The notes under the pieces are model-generated. The model worked only from the letters and a program-made list of their open reading frames with translations, searched no databases and was not told the origin of the DNA. A stretch of DNA of 64,000 nt from Agrococcus baldri (lineage in GTDB: Bacteria > Actinomycetota > Actinomycetes > Actinomycetales > Microbacteriaceae): NCBI GenBank assembly GCA_900114805.1, contig FOZN01000001.1, forward strand, positions 682,001-746,000. The letters run 5' to 3'. Each line of letters starts with the position of its first letter. Position 1 is the stretch's first letter. Positions 32,171 through 40,831 of the stretch are shown piece after piece. The position numbers and the translations under genes were made by a program.

Positions 32171-33141
32171 CAGTTGTCCTTCTCTGCCTTGTCAGCCTTC
32201 GAGGCCTTGCCGGCCTCGGTGAAGCCTGCGGCCTCAGCGGCCGCTGCGGTGCGGAACCACACCTCGGCCTCGGTCTGCTCGTACCAGCGACCGCCGGGGA
32301 GGTGGAACTTCATCGAGCTGGCGTTGCCCTTGATCTCGAAGCCCTCGGGTGCCGAGCCGTCCTCCAGCGCGGCGTGCGAGTCGGTGCCGAAGTCAGCGGC
32401 GGCAGCAGCCGGCGCCTCCTCGACGTCCGCAGCCTTGGCCTTGGCCGGCTTCTCAGCCTTCTCGGCCTTGGCGGGCTGCTCGGCCACGGGTGCCGCTGCG
32501 ACCTCTGCCTTCCCGCCCGACTTCGCGGCGACGAACGCCTCGTAGGCCGGCTGAGAGAAGACGATGTCGTCGCTCACGAGCACGTCGTACGCGTTGAGCT
32601 GGTCCCACGTGAGCACGTGCACCTCGGGGAGGTTGCGCACCGAGGTGAACGCGGTCTCCTCCGAGCGGTCGAGCACGACCAGCACGTTCTTGACGACACC
32701 GAGCGCGCCGAGCATCTCGACGGCGACGCGGGTCTTGGGCGTCTCGCCGGCGAATGCCTCGACGATGTGCAGCTTGCCGCCGCGGGCTCGGTCGGAGAGC
32801 GCGCCGAGCAGAGCCGCGGCGATCATCTTCTTGGGGGTGCGCTGCGAGTAGTCACGCGGCACGGGGCCGTGGACGATGCCACCGCCGCGGTGCTGGGGCA
32901 TGCGGATCGAGCCCTGACGGGCGCGGCCGGTGCCCTTCTGCTTGTGCGGCTTGGCGCCGGAGCCGGAGACCTCGCCGCGACCCTTGACCGCGTGCGTGCC
33001 CTGACGGGCGGCAGCCAGCTGCGCCACGACGACCTGGTGGATGAGCGGAACGTTCGTCTGCACGTCGAAGATGCTCGCGGGCAGCTCGATCGAGCCTGCC
33101 TGCTTGCCCTCGGCGTTGACGATGGCGACCTGTGCAGTCAT
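32170..33141 (-). CDS. rplD: Ribosomal protein L4 with an extra C-terminal domain
   Basis: 323 residues where ~205-220 is usual. The core (1 to ~210) has [34 protein letters not shown] and the tunnel loop [21 protein letters not shown] Lys/Ala/Glu linker (about 211-260) leads to a compact segment with [23 protein letters not shown] and AAAEAAGF, then a lysine-rich end. This segment looks like the small domain I know as the sunset domain in actinobacterial proteins; its role on a ribosomal protein is unknown. 2 bp after rplC. Confidence 0.96.
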   Translation of the reverse strand: MTAQVAIVNAEGKQAGSIELPASIFDVQTNVPLIHQVVVAQLAAARQGTHAVKGRGEVSGSGAKPHKQKGTGRARQGSIRMPQHRGGGIVHGPVPRDYSQRTPKKMIAAALLGALSDRARGGKLHIVEAFAGETPKTRVAVEMLGALGVVKNVLVVLDRSEETAFTSVRNLPEVHVLTWDQLNAYDVLVSDDIVFSQPAYEAFVAAKSGGKAEVAAAPVAEQPAKAEKAEKPAKAKAADVEEAPAAAAADFGTDSHAALEDGSAPEGFEIKGNASSMKFHLPGGRWYEQTEAEVWFRTAAAAEAAGFTEAGKASKADKAEKDN

Positions 33142-33143
33142 GC

Positions 33144-33794
33144 TCAGGCTCCCTTCACAGCGTTGCGGACGTACACAAGACGGCCGCGAGCGCCGGGGAC
33201 GGCGCCCTTGACGAGCATGAGACCCTGCTCGGCATCGACCGAGTGGATCGTGAGGTTCAGCACCGACACGCGGTCCGTGCCCATGCGGCCGGGCATGCGC
33301 TTGCCGCGGAAGACGCGGCTCGGCGTTGCCGAGGCACCGATGGAGCCGGGCTTGCGGTGGTTGCGGTGCGCACCGTGCGAGGCGGAGACGCCGGCGAAGT
33401 TGTGACGCTTCATGACACCGGCGAAGCCCTTGCCCTTGGACGTGCCGACGACATCCACCTTCTGGCCGACGGCGAACAGGTCGACCGCCAGCTCCTGGCC
33501 GAGCTCGTACTCAGCGGCGTTGTCCGTGCGGACCTCGGTGATGTGGCGACGCGGCGTGACGCCGGCGGCCTCGAAGTGGCCGGCAGCGGGCTTGTTGACC
33601 TTGCGCGGGTCGATCTGGCCGGCGGCGATCTGGATGGCTGCGTAGCCGTCCTTCTCGGGCGTGCGGATCTGCGTGACCACGTTCGGCGTGATCTCGAGCA
33701 CCGTGACCGGGACGAGCTTGTTCTGCTCATCCCAGACCTGGGTCATCCCGAGCTTCTTGCCGAGCAGGCCGCGAGTCGTCATGATCTTCGACAT
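33144..33794 (-). CDS. rplC: Ribosomal protein L3
   Basis: 216 residues: [20 protein letters not shown] and the peptidyl-transferase loop region [16 protein letters not shown] with GRMG following. It follows rpsJ by 8 bp. Confidence 0.98.
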   Translation of the reverse strand: MSKIMTTRGLLGKKLGMTQVWDEQNKLVPVTVLEITPNVVTQIRTPEKDGYAAIQIAAGQIDPRKVNKPAAGHFEAAGVTPRRHITEVRTDNAAEYELGQELAVDLFAVGQKVDVVGTSKGKGFAGVMKRHNFAGVSASHGAHRNHRKPGSIGASATPSRVFRGKRMPGRMGTDRVSVLNLTIHSVDAEQGLMLVKGAVPGARGRLVYVRNAVKGA

Positions 33795-33802
33795 GGCGTT
33801 CC

Positions 33803-34111
33803 TTAGAGCTTGATCTCGATGTTGACGTCAGCGGGCAGGTCGAGGCGCATGAGCGAGTCGACAGCCTTCGGCGTCGGGTCGATGATGTCGATGAGTCGCT
33901 TGTGCGTGCGCTTCTCGAAGTGCTCGCGGCTGTCCTTGTACTTGTGAGGCGAACGGATCACGACGACCACGTTCTTCTCGGTCGGCAGCGGCACAGGGCC
34001 CACCACCGTCGCGCCCGCACGGGTCACGGTGTCGACGATCTTGCGCGCCGAAGAGTCGATGACCTCGTGGTCGTACGACTTCAGTCGGATGCGGATCTTC
34101 TGTCCCGCCAT
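33803..34111 (-). CDS. rpsJ: Ribosomal protein S10
   Basis: 102 residues, canonical: [20 protein letters not shown] and [20 protein letters not shown]. First gene of the S10 operon; also the NusE transcription factor. Confidence 0.98.
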   Translation of the reverse strand: MAGQKIRIRLKSYDHEVIDSSARKIVDTVTRAGATVVGPVPLPTEKNVVVVIRSPHKYKDSREHFEKRTHKRLIDIIDPTPKAVDSLMRLDLPADVNIEIKL

Positions 34112-34340
34112 GGCTGACTCTCTTCCTGTCGACGCAGCCGTTCAGGCTGCTCGCAACGCACTGCTCGAGTGCACCGCTGTTCTTCTGTCAATGCCCACGA
34201 GGGGCGCGCACCGATGCCGAGCACGGCCGTGCCGCGCTCGAATTCAGTGAAGTTCTTGTTGGGGCTGCCCGCGGCCCAGGTTCGTGATCGACCTGTGCAC
34301 AGCCAGAGCAGTGAGCGACGTGAACCGCCGCGTTTGCAAC
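34112..34340 (-). promoter_or_regulatory. Leader of the S10 operon
   Basis: About 230 nt of untranslated leader between the predicted start and rpsJ. It holds a hairpin GCAGCC-GTTCA-GGCTGC at 34134-34150 and other short inverted repeats. No coding frame with a good start is seen. Autoregulation by a ribosomal protein is plausible but not shown. Confidence 0.5.
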
Positions 34341-34346
34341 CTGACG

Positions 34347-34376
34347 ATTCTCGCACGGATGCGGATGTTCGTGCAA
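34347..34376 (-). promoter_or_regulatory. Candidate S10-operon promoter
   Basis: TTGCAC (complement of 34371-34376) and GAGAAT (complement of 34347-34352) are 18 nt apart on the minus strand. The rest of the interval up to 34441 shows nothing else. Confidence 0.5.
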
Positions 34377-34441
34377 CCCGGGCGTGTCGCGCTTCCTCGC
34401 CCGTGTTCGCGCGGGTCGGCCGGGCGTGTGCCGGCACAGCA

Positions 34442-34473
34442 GAGGGGGACGGGGCCGTAGTCCTGTCCCCCTC
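34442..34473 (-). terminator. Terminator after the MT0933-like gene
   Basis: GAGGGGGAC (34442-34450) pairs with GTCCCCCTC (34465-34473), a 9-bp stem 12 nt beyond the stop of the small gene. Confidence 0.75.
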
Positions 34474-34485
34474 CGGTGGCCGCGA

Positions 34486-34692
34486 CTACTGCTGCTGCTG
34501 GTCCTGCTGGTCCTGCTGGCCGACGAAGCCGTCGGCGTGCTGTTGCACGCCGTCGGTGTGCTCGGCGAACCTGCCGCCGGTCAGCTTGTCGAAGCCGTCG
34601 CCGGCTCCCTGGATGGCCTGGTCGCTCTGCTGCTCGCCCTGCTCGCTGTTGAGCGCGTCCTTGCCCTTGTTGACGAGGTCTTCGAACCCCAT
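34486..34692 (-). CDS. MT0933/Rv0909-like antitoxin-family small protein
   Basis: 68 residues: MGFEDLVNKGKDALNSEQGE, then KLTGGRFAEHTDGVQQHADG and a Gln/Asp tail. The helix-TGG(K/R)-helix pattern matches the MT0933-like family (annotated as antitoxin after Rv0909/Rv0910). No toxin gene lies next to it, and many such proteins are solitary, so a toxin-antitoxin role is doubtful. GAAGGAG precedes the ATG. Confidence 0.65.
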   Translation of the reverse strand: MGFEDLVNKGKDALNSEQGEQQSDQAIQGAGDGFDKLTGGRFAEHTDGVQQHADGFVGQQDQQDQQQQ

Positions 34693-34801
34693 GTGCAACT
34701 CCTTCGGTCGTCGCCGCGCTGTTCGCGGCCTCCGCGCACACAGAACCACACTCGCCCGAGGGGCACCAGACCCGATCGACGACCGCAGCTGCGACTGCGG
34801 G

Positions 34802-35941
34802 TCACAGGCCGCGCATCGTGAACGAGGACACGAGCAGAGACCGGGCCGGCGGCAGCCCGAGGATCCGCACGAGCGCGAGCCTGGCGACGCGAGCGGCCCC
34901 GTGTGCAGGCGCACCCATGCGCATGTTCCAGGCTGCCCGGCGCACGGCGCGCGCAGCAGCGCGCCCCCGCTCGCGGGCGTAGCCCTCGAGCGCTGCTCCG
35001 TCGCGTTCGTGCGGGGCCGCGCTCGCGAGGGCTCGGTCGAAGGCGACGGCGTCGAGCCATCCGAGGCTCATGCCCTGCCCGCCGATCGGGCTGATCTCGT
35101 GCGCGGCGTCGCCGACGAGGGCGACGCGACCACGCGTGAACTCGGTCGCCACCCGCTGCCGCGCCACGAAGCTGCTCGGCTTCGCCGCGGCCGGCAGCTC
35201 GGGCGCCACGCCGAGGCGCTCCCGCAGCAGTCGCTGCAGCGCGGCCAGCGACAGCGGCTCCATCCGCGTCGGCCCGCTCGGTCCCGGAAGCCGCGCGACC
35301 CAGCGTCGCTGCCCGTCCGGCATCGGGAACGATTCGACGATGCCGTCGGGTTCGAGGCACAGCAGGGCCGCGCCCGGCGCGCCGGTGCGATCCGGCGCGT
35401 CAGCCATCGCGTAGGCCGCGACGCCGGGCCGCGGCTGCCACGCGATGCCCAGCAGCCGCCGCACCGTGCTGCGCACGCCGTCGGCGCCCACCGCCCAGCG
35501 GGCCGCGACCCGGGCGCCGTCCGCGAGCTCGAGCTCGACCTGTCCCGACACGGACTGCTGCAGGCCGACGAGCTCGGCGCCAGTCCGCAGGGCTCCAGGT
35601 GCCAGCTGCGCGAGGCGCTCCCGCAGCAGTGCCTCGGTGCGGTGCTGCGGCAGCGAGAGGATCCGCCGGTCGCCGAAGGGGACGCGCGCGAGCTCCCGCC
35701 CGCCGCCCAGCGCGATGCCCACCTCGACGCCCGCCGCCTCGCGCCGAACCGCGTCACCGACACCGGCGGCATCGAGCGCCGCGAGGCCGGGCGGGTGGAT
35801 GCCGATGGCTCGCGAGGCGCGCGAGACCGCGGGCCTGCGCTCGAGCACGATCAGGTCGACGCCGCGCTGCGCCAGCAGGCACCCCAGCAGCAGCCCGACC
35901 GCGCCGGCACCGACGATGGCGACCTCGACACGCTCGGTCAC
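34802..35941 (-). CDS. FAD-dependent monooxygenase of the type III polyketide operon
   Basis: 379 residues. N-terminal FAD-binding VAIVGAGAVGLLLGCLLAQRG (GxGxxG, split here only for quoting) with Glu/Arg LERRP at the end of strand 2, a middle WAVGADGVRSTVRRLLGI and the second FAD motif RVALVGDAAHEISPIGGQG are those of class A aromatic hydroxylases. With the synthase and methyltransferase it probably hydroxylates a polyketide ring. The GTG at 35941 gives a 4-bp GTGA overlap with the methyltransferase stop; a GTG at 35950 is an alternative. Confidence 0.85.
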   Translation of the reverse strand: MTERVEVAIVGAGAVGLLLGCLLAQRGVDLIVLERRPAVSRASRAIGIHPPGLAALDAAGVGDAVRREAAGVEVGIALGGGRELARVPFGDRRILSLPQHRTEALLRERLAQLAPGALRTGAELVGLQQSVSGQVELELADGARVAARWAVGADGVRSTVRRLLGIAWQPRPGVAAYAMADAPDRTGAPGAALLCLEPDGIVESFPMPDGQRRWVARLPGPSGPTRMEPLSLAALQRLLRERLGVAPELPAAAKPSSFVARQRVATEFTRGRVALVGDAAHEISPIGGQGMSLGWLDAVAFDRALASAAPHERDGAALEGYARERGRAAARAVRRAAWNMRMGAPAHGAARVARLALVRILGLPPARSLLVSSFTMRGL

Positions 35942-36651
35942 GCGGGCCACACGAGCTCCAGCCGCCAGGGATGGCCGCCGCGCACGCGCCAGCCCGACGG
36001 CACCGCCCGGGCGAGCTCGGCGACCGTGTGGCTGCGGCGGATGGATGCGAGGCCGTCGGCGCGGATGAACGAGTGGCGCAGCAGCGTGCCCTCGAACGGC
36101 AGCGTGCCGGCGGCGAATGCGAGGTAGCCGATGGCGGATCGCGCGATGTCGCCGTGCACGGCCACGCCTCCCGGTGCGAGGAGCCGTTCGGAGTCGGCGA
36201 GGATCGCGCCGAGCTCGCGCGGCGCGAGGTGGTGCAGCACGTGGCCGGAGATGACGACGTCGAAGCGCTCGTCAGCCAGGGCGAGCTCGCGCGTCGTCGT
36301 CTGCCGCAGCTCCAGCCCCCGCATGGCCGGGAGCCCGGCCGCGAAGGCGATCGCGCGCGGGTCGGGGTCGATCGCGACCGCCTCCAGCGTGCCCGGCTCG
36401 CGCGCGGCCCAGCGCAGCAGGCGCCGGGGCAGATCGGCACCGCCCGTGCCGACATCGAGCAGCCGCACGCGCGATCCGGCGCGCAGCCGAGGGCGGATCC
36501 ACCGGCGGTACATCGCGCCGCGGCCGGAGACGATCGCGTTCACGAGGTCGAAGCGGGAGTAGGTGCGGGCGAGCATGACGGGGTCGCATGCCGGGTCGTC
36601 CATGGTCTCGCGCGCGTCGGGATCGCGCCGCCGCAGCCCGCTCAGCAGCAT
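35938..36651 (-). CDS. Class I SAM-dependent methyltransferase of the polyketide operon
   Basis: 237 residues. Motif I VRLLDVGTGGADLPRRLL, motif II near AVAIDPDPRAI, and RFDVVISGHVLHHLAPREL (post I/motif IV) define a Rossmann-fold methyltransferase of the UbiE/Methyltransf_11/25 type. It starts 1 bp after the type III synthase and overlaps the monooxygenase by 4 bp. It probably O- or C-methylates the polyketide product. Confidence 0.85.
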   Translation of the reverse strand: MLLSGLRRRDPDARETMDDPACDPVMLARTYSRFDLVNAIVSGRGAMYRRWIRPRLRAGSRVRLLDVGTGGADLPRRLLRWAAREPGTLEAVAIDPDPRAIAFAAGLPAMRGLELRQTTTRELALADERFDVVISGHVLHHLAPRELGAILADSERLLAPGGVAVHGDIARSAIGYLAFAAGTLPFEGTLLRHSFIRADGLASIRRSHTVAELARAVPSGWRVRGGHPWRLELVWPA

Positions 36652-36652
36652 C

Positions 36653-37798
36653 TCAGCCGCGGATGGTCAGCAGCGCCGACTCCACCGTCAGCCCCGGGCC
36701 GAAGGCCATTGCCGCCACCCGGTCGCCGTCGGCCGCCGCGGGATCCCGCAGGATGCGCTCGAGCACGAACAGCACCGTGGCGCTGGACATGTTGCCGTAG
36801 TCGCGCAGCGTCTCGCGCGCGGGCGCGAGCTGCGCCTCGCTCAGCACGAGCGTCGACTCGACCCGGTCGAGGATGCTGCGGCCGCCCGGGTGGATGGCCC
36901 AGTGCTCGATCGCCGAGCCGGCGCGCTCCTCAGCGAGCGCATCGCCGAGCGCCGGCTCGCTCGCCAGCAGCGGCGCGATCGCGCCCGTGACGTGCTCGCC
37001 GATGATCGAGGGGATCGCGTTCGAAAGCACCATCTCGAAGCCGTGGTCTCCGATGCGCCAGGCCATGTCGCCCTCGCCCTGCGGTGTCGTGCGCGTCGCG
37101 AAGGCGTCGAGCTGCAGCGCGCGCTCACCCTCGGCAGGCGGCCGGGCCGTCACGAGCGCCGCCCCCGCCCCGTCGCCGAACAGCGAGGTCGCAACGATCG
37201 TGTCGGGGTCGTTCGAGGTGCGCAGGTGCAGCGTGCACAGCTCGACGCTCACGACCAGCACGACCGCGTCCGCGTCCGCCTCGCACAGCTGCTTCGCGAG
37301 CCGCAGCGCGGGCACCGCGGCGTAGCAGCCCATGAAGCCCAGGTGGTAGCGCTGCACGCCGGCTCGCAGCCCGAGGTCGCGCGCCAGCACGAAGTCGGGT
37401 CCCGGCGCGTAGAAGCCCGTGCACGAGACGGTGACGACGTGCGTCACGTCTTCCGGCTCGAGGCCGTCGACCGCGTCGAGCGCGGCCCGGCCGGCCTCGA
37501 CGTACAGCCGGCTCGCGTGCGTCTCGTAGCGGTCGTTGCGCAGCCTGGTGCCGGGGTCGAGCAGCAGGCCGGAGTCGCGGTCGAAGAACTCGGGCTCGGC
37601 CGGCGCCGGGCCATCGAGGGTGAGCTCGTCGATCACGGTGTAGCGGCGCTCGATGCCGGACACCCCGAACGAGGTGCTCACGATGCGCTGCGCGAGCCGG
37701 CTCAGACCCGGCTGCGACGCGAAGACCTCGGCGACCTGCGGCTGAAGGAGCTCGGTCGACGGCACCGCTGTGGACAGGCCTCGCATCGTCACCGTCAT
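36653..37798 (-). CDS. Type III polyketide synthase (chalcone/stilbene synthase family)
   Basis: 381 residues. The catalytic triad is complete: Cys158 in YHLGFMGCYAAVPALR, His303 in WAIHPGGRSILD and Asn336 in DYGNMSSATVLFVL. It condenses a CoA or acyl-carrier starter with malonyl-CoA into pyrones, resorcinols or similar. Bacterial operons of the same three activities (e.g. Streptomyces srsABC) make methylated, hydroxylated alkylresorcinols, so a phenolic lipid or quinone is the likely product here (inference). TAGCCT lies 6 nt before the ATG, so the operon mRNA is probably leaderless; MRGLSTAVPS four codons on is another possible start. Confidence 0.93.
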   Translation of the reverse strand: MTVTMRGLSTAVPSTELLQPQVAEVFASQPGLSRLAQRIVSTSFGVSGIERRYTVIDELTLDGPAPAEPEFFDRDSGLLLDPGTRLRNDRYETHASRLYVEAGRAALDAVDGLEPEDVTHVVTVSCTGFYAPGPDFVLARDLGLRAGVQRYHLGFMGCYAAVPALRLAKQLCEADADAVVLVVSVELCTLHLRTSNDPDTIVATSLFGDGAGAALVTARPPAEGERALQLDAFATRTTPQGEGDMAWRIGDHGFEMVLSNAIPSIIGEHVTGAIAPLLASEPALGDALAEERAGSAIEHWAIHPGGRSILDRVESTLVLSEAQLAPARETLRDYGNMSSATVLFVLERILRDPAAADGDRVAAMAFGPGLTVESALLTIRG

Positions 37799-37804
37799 GG
37801 CCCG

Positions 37805-37810
37805 AGGCTA
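37805..37810 (-). promoter_or_regulatory. -10 box of the leaderless polyketide operon
   Basis: TAGCCT on the minus strand, 6 nt before the synthase ATG, in the 72-nt gap after hutI. No -35 box recognised. Confidence 0.6.
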
Positions 37811-37870
37811 ATGGGGCACACTGTGGGTTCGCCGGACGTAAGCGCGCAGCGCAGCTCGACCCGGCTCCGC

Positions 37871-39139
37871 TCAGACCACCCGCGCGCCCGCGCGCCAGAC
37901 CGCGCTCGTCAGCGGCACGCCCGGCCGGTAGGCGAGGTGCGTGATCGACGGGGCATCGAGCACCTGCAGGTCGGCGCGGGCACCGGGGCGGATGCGTCCC
38001 AGCGGCAGGCGGGCACGCCCGGCCCGCGAGGCGGCCGGGTCGGGCACGCCGCGCTCACCGGAGCCGGCGGCGCGCACCGGCGCGGCCGCGGACTCGTCGC
38101 CGTCGAGCCCGAGGGCGACGGCGCCGCCGAGCGTCGCGGCGCGCACGGCCTCCTCGACTGTCAGCCCCATCTGCAGCACGGCGGTCGCGACGCAGAACGC
38201 CATCGAGGTCGTGTAGCTCGTGCCGGGGTTGCAGTTCGTCGCGATCGCGATCACGGCGCCCGCGTCGACCAGCCGCCGCGCGGGGGCGAGCGGCATGCGG
38301 GTCGAGAGGTCGCAGGCTGGCAGCACGGTGGCGACGGTGCCGGTGCCGCCGTGCCAGGTCTCCGCGAGCATCCGCACCTCCTCGTCGTCGATGAAGGCGA
38401 CATGGTCGACGCTCGCGGCGCCGAGCTCGACCGCGAGCCGCACGCCCGGGCCGGGGCCGAGCTGGTTGCCGTGCACGCGCAGCGCGAGTCCCGCGGCCCT
38501 GCCCGCCTCGAGCACGCGGCGCGACTGCGCCTCGTCGAAGGCGCCGCGCTCGCAGAAGACGTCGATCGCCTCGACGTGCGGCGCGACCGCCGCCAGCATC
38601 TCGCCCGTCACCAGGTCGACGTAGGCGTCCGGCCCGCCGCGCTCGGCCCAGTCCTGCGGCACCAGGTGCGCGCCCAGGAAGGTGACCGAGTCGGCGCGGG
38701 TGGCTGCGATGCGCGCGCTGCGCAGCTCGTCTGCGACGGTCAGGCCGTAGCCGGTCTTGGTCTCGAAGGCGGTCGTGCCGCCGCGCAGCAGCTCGTCGGC
38801 GAGCCGGTCGAGGTTGGCGGTGAGCTCGTCGTCGGTCGCGGCGCGGGTGGCACCCACGGTCACGCCGATGCCGCCGGCCGCGTACGCCTCGCCCGCCATC
38901 CGCGCCTCGAACTCGGCGGTGCGGTCGCCGGCGAACACCAGGTGCGTGTGGCTGTCGACCCAGCCGGGCAGCACCGCGCGACCGTCGACGTCGACGCGCT
39001 CGTCGGCGGCCGGTGCTGCGGATGCCTCACCCACCCACGCGATCACGTCGCCGTCGACCACGACGGCCGCGTCGCGCATCCGCCCGCGTTCGTCGTCGTT
39101 GGTGGTCAGCTCGCCGATGCCGGTGATGAGGGTCGCCAT
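37871..39139 (-). CDS. hutI: Imidazolonepropionase
   Basis: 422 residues. Hydrolyses imidazolone-5-propionate to N-formimino-glutamate in histidine breakdown. Amidohydrolase metal site in LPGWVDSHTHLVFAGDR, with later GNQLGPGPG and SVDHVAFID. About 30 extra Ala/Gly/Arg-rich residues sit before the C-terminal GRIRPGARADLQVLD strand. The ATG at 39139 overlaps the hutH stop by one base (TGATG). The frame is open far upstream through hutH, but that part is not coding in this frame. Confidence 0.95.
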   Translation of the reverse strand: MATLITGIGELTTNDDERGRMRDAAVVVDGDVIAWVGEASAAPAADERVDVDGRAVLPGWVDSHTHLVFAGDRTAEFEARMAGEAYAAGGIGVTVGATRAATDDELTANLDRLADELLRGGTTAFETKTGYGLTVADELRSARIAATRADSVTFLGAHLVPQDWAERGGPDAYVDLVTGEMLAAVAPHVEAIDVFCERGAFDEAQSRRVLEAGRAAGLALRVHGNQLGPGPGVRLAVELGAASVDHVAFIDDEEVRMLAETWHGGTGTVATVLPACDLSTRMPLAPARRLVDAGAVIAIATNCNPGTSYTTSMAFCVATAVLQMGLTVEEAVRAATLGGAVALGLDGDESAAAPVRAAGSGERGVPDPAASRAGRARLPLGRIRPGARADLQVLDAPSITHLAYRPGVPLTSAVWRAGARVV

Positions 39140-40749
39140 CACTGACCCCGCTCGATGCCGACCTGGAAGCTCTCGCCCTCGCGCGCCGACCACGCCTCGA
39201 TGCGGTCGACCAGCCCCGCCTCGATGAGGGCGCCGCCGCCGACGGCGAAGGCGACGGATGCCTCGATGTCGCGGGCGAGGAAGCGGTCGGGCCCGACGCC
39301 CGGCACCAGCCGGCGCAGCGCCTCGATGACCCGCCCGGTGCGGGGCCCGGGAGCGTCGTCGCGCAGCTCGATGCCGCGCGCTGCCGTCATGATCTCGATC
39401 GCGAGCACCCTGCCGAGGCCGTCGACGGCGCGGCGCAGCTTGCGGGCGGCGCCCCAGCCCATCGAGACGTGGTCCTCCTGCATGGCGCTCGAGGGGATGG
39501 AGTCGGCCGAGGCGGGCACCGCGAGGCGCTTGAGCTCGGAGACGATGCCGGCCTGCGTGTACTGCGCGATCATCAGGCCCGAGTCGACGCCCGGGTCGTG
39601 GGCGAGGAACGGCGGCAGGCCGTAGGAGCGCGCCGGGTCGAGGAAGCGGTCGCTGCGGCGCTCGCTCATCGAGGCGACGTCGGCGATCGAGATGGCGAGG
39701 AAGTCGAGCACGGCGGCGACGGGCGCGCCGTGGAAGTTGCCGTTCGAGACCACGCGGCCATCGGGCAGCACGACCGGATTGTCGATCGCGCTCGCCAGCT
39801 CGATCTCGGCGACGCGGGCGGCGTGCGCGGCGGTGTCGCGCGCGGTGCCGTGCACCTGCGGGGCGCAGCGCAGCGAGTAGGCGTCCTGCACGCGCGTGTC
39901 CTCCGGCCCCTTGTGGCTGGCGACGATGGGGCTGTCGGCCAGCAGCGCGGCGATGTTCGCGGCGCTGGCGGCCTGGCCCGGGTGCGGGCGCAGCGCCATC
40001 AGCTCGGGCGCGAAGGGGGCGTCGGTGCCGAGCAGCCCCTCGACGCTCATGGCGGCGGCGAGATCGGCCGTGTCGAGCAGCTTGTCGAGGTCGGCCAGCG
40101 CCAGGCACAGCATCGCCAGCATGCCGTCGGTGCCGTTGACGAGGGCGAGCCCCTCCTTCTCGGCCAGCACGACGGGCGTGAGGCCCGCCCTGCTGAGTGC
40201 TTCGGAGGCGTCGAGGAGCTCGGTCGAGAGCTCGAGCGGGCCATCTCCCTGGCGGTCCACGCGCACGGTGCCCTCCCCCATCGCCGCGAGCGCGATGTGC
40301 GACAGCGGCGCGAGGTCGCCCGAGCAGCCCAGCGAGCCGTACTCGCCGATGACCGGGTGGATGCCGGCGTTCAGCATGCCGGCGTAGAGCTCTGCGGTCG
40401 CGCGACGGATGCCGGTGCGGCCGGTCGCGAGCGTCTGCAGCCGCAGCAGCATCAGGCCGCGCACCACCTCGCGCTCGATCTCCTCGCCGCTCGAGGCCGC
40501 GTGCGAGCGGATCAGCGACTGCTGCAGCCGGGTGCGGTCCTCCGGCGCGATGGCCGTGTTGGCCAGCGCGCCGAAGCCGGTGGAGATGCCGTAGTGCGGG
40601 CTCGTGTCGGCGGCGAGCCCGTCGATCACGGCGCGCGAGGCGTCGAGCGCCGCGAGCGCCGCGGCGCTCAGCTCGACGCGCGCATCGAAGCGGGCGACCT
40701 GCACGACCTCGTGCCGGGTGAGGGGGGAGTCTCCGAGAACCACAGTCAT
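39139..40749 (-). CDS. hutH: Histidine ammonia-lyase (Cys-Ser-Gly cofactor triad)
   Basis: 536 residues. Deaminates histidine to urocanate. The MIO electrophile comes from residues 142-144 in GEYGSLGCSGDLAPL: Cys-Ser-Gly here instead of the common Ala-Ser-Gly, at the same numbering as Pseudomonas HutH. HYGISTGFGALAN (catalytic Tyr) is present near residue 53. The ATG at 40749 is chosen by family start (MTVVLGDSPLTRHEVV); the frame extends upstream into the regulatory region. Cotranscribed with hutI. No urocanase gene (hutU) is beside it. Confidence 0.96.
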   Translation of the reverse strand: MTVVLGDSPLTRHEVVQVARFDARVELSAAALAALDASRAVIDGLAADTSPHYGISTGFGALANTAIAPEDRTRLQQSLIRSHAASSGEEIEREVVRGLMLLRLQTLATGRTGIRRATAELYAGMLNAGIHPVIGEYGSLGCSGDLAPLSHIALAAMGEGTVRVDRQGDGPLELSTELLDASEALSRAGLTPVVLAEKEGLALVNGTDGMLAMLCLALADLDKLLDTADLAAAMSVEGLLGTDAPFAPELMALRPHPGQAASAANIAALLADSPIVASHKGPEDTRVQDAYSLRCAPQVHGTARDTAAHAARVAEIELASAIDNPVVLPDGRVVSNGNFHGAPVAAVLDFLAISIADVASMSERRSDRFLDPARSYGLPPFLAHDPGVDSGLMIAQYTQAGIVSELKRLAVPASADSIPSSAMQEDHVSMGWGAARKLRRAVDGLGRVLAIEIMTAARGIELRDDAPGPRTGRVIEALRRLVPGVGPDRFLARDIEASVAFAVGGGALIEAGLVDRIEAWSAREGESFQVGIERGQ

Positions 40750-40803
40750 GCCCCCATTCCACCTGCGGCACCGGACACGCGCATCCGCCTGCGTCATACT
40801 CGT

Positions 40804-40819
40804 GTCTGAGATCTCAGAC
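40804..40819. promoter_or_regulatory. Perfect 16-bp palindrome, probable HutR operator
   Basis: GTCTGAGATCTCAGAC is a perfect inverted repeat between hutH and the IclR-type regulator, 54 bp from the hutH ATG and 12 bp from the regulator GTG. Its centre TCTGAGATCTCAGA matches 11 of 14 positions of the corynebacterial HutR box TCTGwwATwCCAGA (from memory). -10-like sequences flank it (CATACT at 40795-40800 on plus, TATGAC on minus). Confidence 0.75.
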
Positions 40820-40831
40820 TCGGAGGCGATC

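Noticed and set aside
34134-34150. S10 leader hairpin as a defined L4-type autoregulatory element or riboswitch
   Set aside because: Only a single 6-bp stem is clear; no known riboswitch or L4-leader signature could be recognised.
34486-34692. Toxin-antitoxin module with the neighbouring monooxygenase
   Set aside because: The neighbour is a complete FAD enzyme of a polyketide operon, and a terminator and 109-bp gap separate the context.
39140-40771. Upstream extension of the hutI frame through hutH
   Set aside because: It is the +1-type shadow of hutH; HutI homology starts at the ATG at 39139 and HutH is unmistakable in the other frame.
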